Assembly (NCBI RefSeq): GCF_037325665.1
Contig: NC_090245.1
Location: 48,317,269-48,381,268, forward strand
DNA: 64,000 bases
Direction of reading: 5' to 3'
Source of the DNA: Littorina saxatilis
Taxonomy: Eukaryota > Mollusca > Gastropoda > Littorinimorpha > Littorinidae
Of this stretch, positions 23,112 through 33,000 are shown piece by piece. How positions within the stretch are numbered: the stretch's first letter is position 1; the number at the start of each line of letters is the position of its first letter. The position numbers and the translations under genes are program-made. The notes under the pieces were generated by a model. The model ran no database searches, had not been told where the DNA came from, and was given only the letters and a program-made list of their open reading frames with translations.

Positions 23112-25215
23112 ATGGCTGATGTTGGAAAAGATCTGGGAAACACGGCTGATCCTAAGAACATTCAGGATCTCACCTCATTTGTAAGTGGATACATTTGTTG
23201 TTACCGAAACCATCGTTATTTGTTAGCAATAAAAGACGACACGAGTAAACAAGTGAAGACGCGAAACGTGTCAGTGCCTCTGAAATTCCTTTCTCTCAGA
23301 CTTACAGAAAGTGCAAGTTGAAACTTGATAAAACCACCCCGGGGAACTGGAACAAGCTTGATTTTCATTGTTAAGGAAATAATTATTACCTTTGTGATGG
23401 CATTTGAGAAAGAGAATGTCGAGGTTAACTGCCAGTGAATAACATGCTGAACGTCTAGATAATAATAATAATAATAACTGGATATTTTTAAGTGGCTCTA
23501 TAGGCCCTTTACAGAATGCCATGTGAGATGGATTTTTTTGGGCCAGTAGATCGTTGCCATTTCGGCGCATATTTACTTTTCAAGGGCCTATTATTCCAAG
23601 TCACACGGGTATAAATAAAGTTATTGCTTGGTAAAAAATGTTAATTGTAATCTTACTCTTATCTTAGCTCAAGATCATCAATACTAGAAGATTGCATTTT
23701 GTGCATTTGCTTATCACCCTCTTTGCAGAGGAAGCATGGTCATTTCTTCTTTTTGTTTGAATACCGTTGTCAAAATAGAAGACCCTAGCTGATTCAGAAA
23801 TGACAACATTTAACACTTCACAGAATGTTCAATTTGTCCAGATCGAATCTTGATAGTCCTAGTCTTTGTCACCTTTTACTCTCTCAGAGAAGACTTGTAC
23901 TGCTAGACATTGGAAAATAGATTCATTGTTTAAGGTACAGACCGGACCTTTTATTGATTAGAAAATTGAACCGCTTTTCACCAGTTCGAAAGAACTAGAA
24001 GAAGGCGGCTAGGTTTTTGTGGATGAAGCATGGTAGTGACTAATAGAGGGAGCATTTCTTAGGTATGCTGGTGATGATGAAGGTTAGAATTTGATGAGAA
24101 AAGGCTTGAAAGGTGCTTGAAGACTGTTGTGCTGTCTTCTCGGTTCTCTACACATATATATTATATATATATATATACTTAAAACGTTTTGGGTAATACA
24201 AAGTTGGTATCCAAATTTAACCTGAGTGCATTATCATGGCAGCCTATTTTCCACAGGGGAGCTAGAGCAGCCAAGATTTATGTTGGAAAGCTTACACAAA
24301 CTCAATTTTGTAAAATGTTCATACCTTACATAATTATATATTATTAACGATTCATGATTGATCATCTTTATCAGTGTATGAATCATTGAATGGAAAACGT
24401 AACCTTAGAATTACTGTAGATAAACAAAGATAGGTCAGACTGTAGTCAAAGTTCTACCATTGGGACCTTGTTGGAGGTTGGTAAGATTGTAACTTAAGTA
24501 TTTAATTTAATTTTATTTTAATTAACTTTATTAATGTAATTCCATTGCCGGGAAATTTGAGTCCCTTCCTCCCAGTGGAAAGCTAGCAACAACAAGAGTT
24601 GCGCTAACCAGGTGTGTGTTTTGGTGTAATTAGCCACCTGCGCGTATGGCAGAATGACCAGGGTCTTTTACGGGCCATTGTGGTGACGCAGGGATGGTAC
24701 ATGGATACCGTCTCTGAGTCTGCACATAAAGTCTTAAAGTTGACCAGTATCCCTCCCTCCCTGCCTGGATTCGAGTATGTGTTGTACCCCATGTTTTGTG
24801 AAGTTGCATCTTGTTAGTTGTATGGTTTGACGGTTGCAGGTTCAGAACCTCTTGCAGCAGATGCAGGACAAATTCCAGACCATGTCTGACCAGATCATCG
24901 GAAGGAATATCCTTTTACGCTTCAGATGAGTGTGGATTGTGCTATGTAGATTAGTAAGTTAAAACAACGGTAAACTTGGGGAATAGCAGGATATAGATGT
25001 TGCTGCAAAAATTGGGTATGGCACTATGGGTCTTTACTTTCTTGATCAGGAGTATTTTACCAGGTCAACAGTCAAATTGCATGGAGGTAACAGTTCGGTT
25101 GCATTGTTTGCCTTAACCAAAAGCACTCGATGACATGGGAGGACGCATCGACGACCTTGAAAAGAACATTGCTGACCTGATGACGCAAGCTGGAGTGGAT
25201 GACGGAAGAGTCTAG
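23112..25215 (+). CDS. HSBP1: Heat shock factor-binding protein 1, 3 coding exons
   Basis: This is a small coiled-coil protein that in other animals binds the trimerisation domain of HSF1 and damps the heat-shock response. Coding exons are 23112-23180, 24840-24906 and 25127-25215, giving 74 residues, the usual family length (about 75). Landmarks are [31 protein letters not shown] and [18 protein letters not shown], matching vertebrate HSBP1 almost residue for residue. The hydrophobic heptads of the trimeric coiled coil run from about residue 15 to 65. Intron 1 is GT-AG. The second junction preserves GRIDDM only if the intron begins ATATCCTTTT and ends AC, i.e. a U12-type AT-AC intron. The start ATG follows GCTACA and is the first in frame. 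The gene is divergent from EIF2S2. Confidence 0.95.
24515..24738 (-). mobile_element. SINE (family C) fragment
   Basis: It contains the family body in reverse (CCCAGTGGAAAGCTAGCAAC, GAGTTGCGCTAACCAGGTG) with the TTTATTAATGTAATT tail side at the left. The tRNA-like head is missing. It lies in HSBP1 intron 1. Confidence 0.75.
24907..25126 (+). other. HSBP1: U12-type AT-AC intron of HSBP1
   Basis: The intron starts ATATCCTTTT, the canonical minor-spliceosome AT-AC donor. It carries TTGCCTTAACC, close to the U12 branch consensus TTCCTTAAC, with the branch adenosine about 10 nt before the terminal AC at 25125-25126. No GT-AG choice restores the conserved GRIDD reading. The length is 220 nt and the phase is 1. 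Confidence 0.9.
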
Positions 25216-25790
25216 GAACTGTTGTAATACAGCAAATTTCTTATCCTGCCACCAATCATTCCATGCTGAGGCCTCATCTTCATCAGAGCAGTGTACAGAT
25301 ATGATGCCAAAGGAAACAATCATGTCTAAATTAGTCTAAAATCAGGTTTTATCTCGTATGAATCTGTTAGCTTTTATGTTTTGGTAACATCTTTGGTAAA
25401 AACTGCACTCAAGTTACTGAACAAATTTGGTCTTTTAGTCTAAAGTGAATACTAACAGAAAGAACTTTCTGTCATTGATGATTTTGATTTTCTTGATAAT
25501 TTTTGGGTTGCGTTGTTTTTATCTAGGGGGGTTAGTTATTATAATAACAATTGGCTTATCAAGTCACTGATATAACTGTGAGGTACGAGTGTAAATGGAA
25601 GCTAGATTCCTGTCCAACTATGACATTGAGATAACATTTTAGCGTAAGACTAAGACATTATCTATGATGTGAACTAGTCGTGTGATTGCATTTGTAGAAA
25701 GAGTGTTGCTGAATTCTTTAAAAAGCAGATTTATCTCATGTATTCATATTGCGTGTGTTGTGTGTCTTGTCCTCTCTAGGTCATTAGGCC

Positions 25791-26273
25791 TAAAAAAAAA
25801 AGGTGTGGTTACGGTAACCCGACCTACCTTATTTTTAGGGGCTGACCCTACAACTTTTTATTACATTTGTCCAAAAAAATCAAGAAAACGAGTGCAGAAA
25901 ACGCAATGAAAGCGAAAGCGCTCGAGTCGTCATGCAGACGACAGACGATGCAAGGGAAATAACTCCTACTAAAAAGGCCCAACAGATGCTTGCCATGACA
26001 AAAATGGCGGCATCTTCTTCGGTTGCGAGTGCTACATGCTTGGTTGCTCTGCTATTAAGAAAAAAAAGTTAAAAAAAAGAAAGTGGTTGCCTACCTTCCT
26101 ACCCTATTTGTTTTGGCTATGTTACCTTAATGTAAGAAATGTCAAGTCCTTTGTACTGGAAACTTGCATTCTCCCAGTAAGGTAATATATTGTACTACGT
26201 TGCAAGCCCCTGGAGCAATTTTTTGATTAGTGCTTTTATGAACAAGAAACAATTAACAAGTGGCTCTATCCCA

Positions 26274-26309
<36 letters not shown>

Positions 26310-26400
26310 TTTCCCCATCGCGATATAACCTTCGTGGTTGAAAACGACGTTAAACACCAAATAAAGAAAGATGTTACCTTAACCACACTTTTTTTTTAAG
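25791..26400. mobile_element. MITE with GGTGTGGTTACGGTAAC ends
   Basis: The left end AAAAAAGGTGTGGTTACGGT and the right end ACCTTAACCACACTTTTTT form a ~27-bp terminal inverted repeat. A SINE (26131-26370) is inserted near the right end. Its left ~80 bp recur at 62339-62425. It lies in the HSBP1 3' UTR region. Confidence 0.8.
26131..26370 (+). mobile_element. 5'-truncated SINE (family A) inserted in a MITE
   Basis: It is flanked by a 12-bp duplication ATGTTACCTTAA at 26119-26130 and 26371-26382, inside the right part of the MITE 25791-26400. It lacks the first ~125 bp of the family, as expected of LINE-driven insertion. Its internal C-rich spot has expanded into a 35-base poly-C run at 26275-26309. 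Confidence 0.88.
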
Positions 26401-27001
26401 TGCATTTAATAGTACTAGTGTGTTAGCTGCAATGAAATCCCCATTTTCTCAGTCATACCCCTCAAATGTAAACATTCTTTAAATGTGCAACACGTTGAAT
26501 GACGAATCTCTTGCCAAGAAAAATGGGTTTGTGCAAATAAAAAGATAATTTGATTTTCAAGTGTATCAGATTATGAAATCAAAACTTTTAAAGGACACTC
26601 AATTTTACTAACTGGCGAGCACAGCTGACCACAATATATCATTGCCCAACAATTTCATGATAAAGGGCGATGTTAGCACCATTTACTGCTGTGTTTGTAC
26701 TTTAATATTGAAACTATGTTATCGAAATCTGAGCTTTCTGTTTTGTGTGAAATAGGGTATTTCCTTTTCTATGTCTCAATTCCTTGAAAGGAATAATACT
26801 TGTAGCACTTTCTGTAAGCTGAACAAAGAATGTCTTGTACTGACTGCTCCATCGCTTCACCTACACAAGTTTTGTTTTGGATTTCTAAAACCAAGTTGTG
26901 ATATCATTACAATGTACTGTACTATGCCTTATATCAAGTCATTAACTTATTTCTTACATCTAACATTAACAATAAATACATTTGTATTTTACTTATGATA
27001 G

Positions 27002-27007
27002 AATAAA
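27002..27007 (+). terminator. HSBP1: Candidate polyadenylation signal for HSBP1
   Basis: AATAAA lies about 1.8 kb after the HSBP1 stop, followed by a GT/T-rich stretch (TTGTAATATTAC, then GTGTTTGAGTCTGG). The implied 3' UTR contains the MITE and SINE at 25791-26400. Confidence 0.5.
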
Positions 27008-27283
27008 GAAGTTGTAATATTACATCACAATACCAGTGTTTGAGTCTGGCAGTGTGTGAGAAAGATGAAGGGACAATATGTATTTAGAACTGACTGAATT
27101 GTGTGGCAGAATAGTTGCTGGTTCTCTTTCTTTTGTGTGTGTGTTTGAGTATGTGCACATTGTTTTCCTTTTTGACTCAAAGTTGAGAAAAACATTGTAC
27201 AGCGGAACCCCATTTTAAATTGTCCAGACTTTTGGAGGTCTTAAAAGTAGAGTAGTTTTACACCATACACATGTAGTTAGGTT

Positions 27284-27625
27284 AAGAATTTACCCGATGC
27301 TCCCCAGCATGTCGTAAGAGCCGACTAACGGATTCTCTTTCTCTTTTTACCCTTGTTAAGTGCTTATTGTATAGAATATAGTCAATTTTTGTACAGATAT
27401 TAGTCAAGCAGTATGTAAGAAATGTTAAGTCCTTTGTACTGGAAACTTGCATTCTCCCAGTAAAGTAATACATTGTACTACGTTGCAAGCCCCTGGAGCA
27501 ATTTTTTGATTAGTGCTTTTGTGAAGAAGAAACAATTGACAAGTGGCTCTATCCCATCTCCCCCCTTTCCCCGTCGCGATATAACCTTCGTAGTTGAAAA
27601 CGACGTTAAACACCAAATAAAGAAA
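27284..27625 (+). mobile_element. SINE (family A), nearly full length
   Basis: It begins AAGAATTTACCCGATGCTCC and ends ACGTTAAACACCAAATAAAG. It matches the minus-strand copy at 4288-4651 along nearly its whole length, missing only the GC-rich head. It lies just past the HSBP1 poly(A) signal. Confidence 0.85.
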
Positions 27626-27639
27626 AGATTACACACTTA

Positions 27640-28035
27640 CACAGCAGTAGAAGACAACACCACAGTATCTTTTATTACAGCAGGTCCTTCAACAGTACAA
27701 GCTCTGTCCCGTAACAGCAACATTACGCATGCAATATAACCATTCAAACAGCTTACCATTGTACCCTGACAACTGACAACAGTCGACTTCGCACTCTTAC
27801 AAAAGTCAAGAGTGTGTAACCCATAGTCAGTACACACAACGCCGTTGTCTTACATTTACTTTTCTCTGAAGTCGTACTGCTTGCACCGGTAAAATTCAAT
27901 TTCACCTCACAAAGTTTCTTGGCGCCTGATAGTAATAAAAGTATGCAGACTTGCGATAATGCTTGCATGGCACTTCTTTTCTGGTGAATCAATAATGAAT
28001 ATTTATGAGCAAAAGATCAAAGTGTACCCACATTT
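27640..28035. other. Convergent intergenic spacer, nothing recognised
   Basis: Between the SINE after HSBP1 and the next repeat I see no coding signal and no named repeat. A TTTATT at 27668-27673 could serve as an alternative GPATCH1 poly(A) signal on the minus strand. Confidence 0.4.
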
Positions 28036-28145
28036 AATTTCGTTAACTTTATTAACCCATGGCTGGGAATTTGGGTTGCTCCCTCCCAGTGGAAAGCTAG
28101 CAGTAACAAGAGTCGCGCTACCCAGGTGGGCTTGTTGGTGAATGG
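28036..28145 (-). mobile_element. SINE (family C) 3' fragment
   Basis: CCCAGTGGAAAGCTAGCAGT followed by AACAAGAGTCGCGCTACCCA matches the 3' body of the SINE at 8031-8316 in reverse. Only about 110 bp remain. Confidence 0.75.
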
Positions 28146-28537
28146 TGCACAGGTTTTCACTCATGTAATCGAAAAACACCTTATACTACCTTAAAATACA
28201 GGCGCATTATTTATTCAGGGACACCCCTTACCCCCATTTACTCTGTCAACTGAATGAGACCAGCAGTCGTACATACATGTACATGGATCAACACTCTCTT
28301 CAACTGGTTCAAGTTGAGTACAAACTACTTGCACTGACATGGCCAGCAGTGATTTTATTCGAGCTGCACTTTCAAACAGAACTGAATGACAAGCGCTCGC
28401 TTTACATCTAAAAACACATGCCTTGTGTTATGACTATTCGCTCCACTTCAGATGTCATGTGATTGCCGGAATGTATACCAGCTTACTTTCAAAGGTTCTT
28501 CACTCTGAAGGCTTTTTGAACATGCATTCCAATAGTC

Positions 28538-28667
28538 TCCTGTCCGCCCAGCGACCTTCCCCTTGACCCTGCTTGTGACCTCGATGTTTTTTGCCCCCGC
28601 AAGGGGTACGGTACTCTCTAAGTACCCAAAACCTCAAAGAGAGATAACTGGCGGAAACTTTCCTATT
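28538..28667. repeat. Left unit of a ~125-bp direct duplication
   Basis: TCCTGTCCGCCCAGCGACC through GGCGGAAACTTTCCTATT recurs at 29403-29519 in the same orientation. The two units flank the TIR element 28678-29402. Both contain the CCCCCGCAAGGGG hairpin. Confidence 0.85.
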
Positions 28668-28677
28668 GTAGTCTCCT

Positions 28678-29402
28678 GTATGAAGGCTTACTAGTGCCAA
28701 AACCTCATAATTGTAATTATCAAGGGAAAATTAGTAATTTTCCCACTATTGATAATTACCATTTTCACGTGTTAATTACTAATTTTCCCCGGAAAATTAC
28801 TATTTTTCCCGGAAAAATTACTAACTTTCACCTGTTAATTACTAATTTTTAGTTTTGACTCACTTCCTAAACTAACAAGAGGCGAAGCCATCAAGGCTCA
28901 CGTAAGAAATCGACAAACAGTAACACAAACTCAATCACTCCGTCACACACACACACACACACACACAGAAAGAGCATAGGTGAAACTGTGCAAGAAAGCG
29001 AGACACTAGATCTAGATCTGTCTGTCTGCATGTAGCCTACTTACAGGGACACGACTGCCAACTAGTCTCGGCCCGCTCAAAATAATAATGACCGAGACTT
29101 TCAGTACTTCCTTCGCGCGACGTCTAACCCTCTTACGTCATAATGTGACGTCAATGTAATGTGACGTCTTCAAATGTTAGAGTTTCTACCACAGACATAC
29201 ACACGCACGCACGCACATACGCACGCACGCACAGACAGACAAAGTTACGATCGCATAGGCTACACTTACGTGAGCCAAAAATTAGTAATTTTCCCGTGAA
29301 AATTAGTAACTAACAGATGAAAACAGTAACTGACAGCGTTAATTAGTAATTATCACGTGATAATGGGTAACACCAGGTTTTGGCACTAGTAAGCCGTCAT
29401 AC
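28678..29402. mobile_element. 725-bp TIR element with AATTAGTAATTTTCC interior
   Basis: The 28-bp terminal inverted repeats start GTATGA(A/C)GGCTTACTAGTG. The interior has many AATTAGTAATTTTCCC-like words in both directions. A second element (28876-29280) is nested in the middle. It sits between the two units of a direct duplication; a TCCT duplication is possible. Confidence 0.8.
28876..29280 (+). mobile_element. GGCTCACGTAAG element, copy 1 (nested)
   Basis: It starts with AGAGGCGAAGCC...CAAGGCTCACGTAAG and ends CTTACGTGAGCCAAAA, so GGCTCACGTAAG is inverted at the two ends. It contains a CA-repeat and a CGCACGCACG run. Copies are at 31934-32632 (minus), 49578-49984 and 57109-57597. Confidence 0.8.
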
Positions 29403-29519
29403 TCCTGTCCGCCCAGCCGACCTTCCCCTTGACCCTGCTTGTGACCTCGATGTTTTTTGCCCCCGCAAGGGGCACGCACCCAAAACCTCAGAGAGATAAC
29501 TGGCGGAAACCTTCCTATT
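29403..29519. repeat. Right unit of the ~125-bp direct duplication
   Basis: This matches 28538-28667 apart from a ~13-base shortening after CCCCGCAAGGGG. It begins immediately at the right end of the TIR element. Confidence 0.85.
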
Positions 29520-29689
29520 AATATCTCTCCTCACATACATTCAACAACATGCACACTTCTCATTTTTCGATGTCCACCCATGGGATCTCCGCTGAGTTTA
29601 CAAGTCTTTCCTCTCCTACAAGTATGCTCATCACTCCTCATACACACAAACAACTCACGGATCACATTAAGTCTACTCAAGATTTCTGT

Positions 29690-29695
29690 TTTATT
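29690..29695 (-). terminator. GPATCH1: Candidate polyadenylation signal for GPATCH1
   Basis: AATAAA on the minus strand lies about 400 bp after the GPATCH1 stop; a second one is at 29719-29724. Either would give a short 3' UTR. Motif evidence only. Confidence 0.35.
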
Positions 29696-30097
29696 GCAAT
29701 CAGTTTCTCTCAAACCAGTTTATTCTTTGTTTAGTCAGAAAAAGAGGAACTAAACTTGCATCCAACCACCGGGTTCCTATCAGCGTCTGTTCAGTAAAGG
29801 AAGGGGAGTAATCCTCCACACACATCCAGGCAGGTAGCACTGCAATTTTCATTCAAACTAGTTTATCCTGTCTTTGCTGACAGACACTGAGATAACATTC
29901 AACACACTCGGCTATCATTGTCTGTTTCACTCACACCAGATTATTTTCTCTCACGTCACAGAAATAACAAATTGTCTTTCTTCACAACAGACACAGGAGT
30001 AACACCCAACTTGCAACTGATCAGCATTAACTGTGTTACACTCCAACCACTTTTGCCTCTGTCAGGGAAAGAGGAGTAATGCTTGACACACATCTCA

Positions 30098-33000
30098 TCA
30101 ACTATCACTGTCCGTTTCAGAGTCTGCCTCACTGCCACTGGATTCACTCTTGTGTCTGCTACTGTGGGATCGCTTGGATTTCTTCTTCTCTTTCTTCTTC
30201 TTTTCCTTCTTGTGTTTTGCCTTCTTCTGAAAAAGCAAAAGCACATAAACATCACAAAAAGACAAGAAGGGCAAAGCCCATACGACTCACATGCTTGACC
30301 TTGACCTTTACATGACCTTGACCTTCAGCTAAACCTAGCAATGACATACACTAAGAACTGCTTTACACATTTTTCCTACCAAAATACATGTGACCTTGAC
30401 CCAAGGTCAAGGTCATCCAAGGTCATGCAACACAAAGCTGTTAATTCAAGACATAGGAAGTACAATGGTGCTTATTGGCTCTTTCTACCATGAGATATGG
30501 TCACTTTTAGTGGTTCACTACCTTATTTTGGTCACATTTCATAAGGGTCAAAGTGACCTTGACCTTGATCATATGTGACCAAATGTGTCTCATGATGAAA
30601 GCATAACATGTGCCCCACATAATTTTTAAGTTTGAAACAGTTATCTTCCATAGTTCAGGGTCAAGGTCACTTCAAAATATGTATACAATCCAACTTTGAA
30701 GAGCTCCTGTGACCTTGACCTTGAAGCAAGGTAAACCAAACTGGTATCAAAAGATGGGGCTTACTTTGCCCTATATATCATATATAGGTGAGGTATTAAA
30801 TCTCAAAAACTTCAGAGAAAATGTGAAAAATAGCTGTTTTTTAGACAACATTTATGGCCCCTGCGACCTTGACCTTGAAGCAAGGTCAAGATGCTATGTA
30901 TGTTTTTTGGGGCCTTGTCATCATACACCATCTTGCCAAATTTGGTACTGATAGACTGAATAGTGTCCAAGAAATATCCAACGTTAAAGTTTTCCGGACG
31001 GCCGGCCGGCCGGACGGACGGACGGACGGACGGACGACTCGGGTGAGTACATAGACTCACTTTTGCTTCGCATGTGAGTCAAAAAGTAAACCTCTTGGAA
31101 CTTCAGAGAAAATGGGAAAAATGTGAAAAATAGCTGGTTTTTAGACAACATTTATGGCCCCTGCGACCTTGACCTTGAAGCAAGGTCAAGATGCTATGTA
31201 TGTTTTTTGGGGCCTTGTCATCATACACCATCTTGCCAAATTTGGTACTGATAGACTGAATAGTGTCCAAGAAATATCCAACGTTAAAGTTTTCCGGACG
31301 GACGGACGGACGGGGGGGACGGACGGACGGACGACTCGGGTGAGTACATAGACTCACTTTTGCTTCGCATGTGAGTCAAAAAAGGTGATAGTCATAAAAT
31401 TAAAATCCATGAAACAGTAACACCAATGGCATTTTAAATCACAACATAAGACAAAATGATCTAATGCATGTAAATGCACAGGGGGATTAAAGCCGAACAT
31501 CAGTCTCCAGGAGACAAAGCTTTGCTGTATAGTAGAAGGCCACAGAGATGAATTTAGCCTTGCCAGCTATACCGGATGTATTACAGGCACAAGGAAACAG
31601 ATCTACATCTGTCACGCCCGCGATGTTGGAATTCAAAGACCAGAATAAGTGTATGCCACAACAACAATTATGATAACAACAACAATAATGAAAACAGGTA
31701 TCTTCACATGTTTTCTACCTAATTATCTTAATTGCATTGCTTTAAAGTTTGGAGAATTTGTCACAAATAAAATTCAAGGGAGGCAATTTATAAGATAAAA
31801 AGAAGGAAACATACAGTGGAGCGTAGTTTCAGCGTTCTAGCACTAAACTGAAGTAAATTGCTATATGTGAATTGGGATAAGATATAATTTAATGAAGCAT
31901 ATATTTAAATCAAGACACGATCCAGACTATGTCTTTTTGGCTCACGTAAGTGTAGCCTATGCGATGCTAACTTTTGTCTGTCTGTGCGTGCGTGCGTGCG
32001 TATGTATGTATGTATGTCTGTGGTAGAAACTTAACATTTGACTGAACACCGAAATACTAATTTTACCTGGTTATTATTTAAGCAACAGCTTCAAAGTATT
32101 GAAGCAATGATCAACATTTCATCGGCACGTATGTAGTTAAAGTGTGTATCCAAAGAAAACGGGTGGTGGGGGGTTTTGGGGGGGTAAAAACAGGTGACTG
32201 GTTTGTGTCGTGTGTGGTATGTAGACCAGGTCAAGGTTAGGTCAGATCGCGTGAAGGATTGTGGTATAGATAAAGTTATCACCGAGCTGCAGTTCGCCGA
32301 TTCGGAGAAGACGATTTTACATTGTTCGGTTTCGTAGCTCCAGAAAAATAGATAAAGATACCAAAGGAGATTTCCTACAGGTTAATCTGTACAGCGTGTT
32401 TCCAGTGTCTGCGCGAGGAAGCGCAGCACTGTCGAAAGCGCAGTGTCGATCTGGCCATCTCAGGCAGTCGTGTAAGTAAGTAGGCTACGGACAGACAGAT
32501 CTAGATCAAGTGTCTCGCACTCTTGCACCGTGTCACCTATGCCGACTGTGTGTGTGTATGTGTGACGGAGTGATTGAGTTTGTGTTACTGTTTGTTGATT
32601 TCTTATGTGAGCCTTGAAGGCTTCGCCTCAAGTTTTAAAATTTGTGTTCTTTTTAAATGACTCAAGTTATGGTAGCTCCTAAAAAATGAAAGCTTAACGG
32701 AACGATAGCACTGAACATCATGTGGCCTATATTATCCTGTATCATTTTCCTCAAAGTCATGTTCCCATCTGTTCTTCCTCAGATGTTTTCCTCCCAGTCG
32801 CTTCCAATCTTACCTTCTTTTCCTTTTTGTGTCGATGCTTAGAGGAGTCGCGATGGTGTTCTCTGTGCTTGTGCTTGTGTTTGTGATGGCCGCCGCCAGT
32901 CAGGTCAATGTAGATGTCCGCGGCAGTGCTTGACGCTGCACCACCTGAAACTGATGACATTTGTTTTTGTCAGACACACAATTGGAGTGGCTGTTGAAAT

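Noticed and set aside
26190-26399. Poly-Pro / poly-Gly open frames
   Set aside because: Translation of a 35-base poly-C run inside a SINE.
28538-29519. LTR pair flanking a small retroelement
   Set aside because: The direct repeats lack TG...CA ends, no primer-binding site or polypurine tract is seen, and the intervening sequence has its own terminal inverted repeats.
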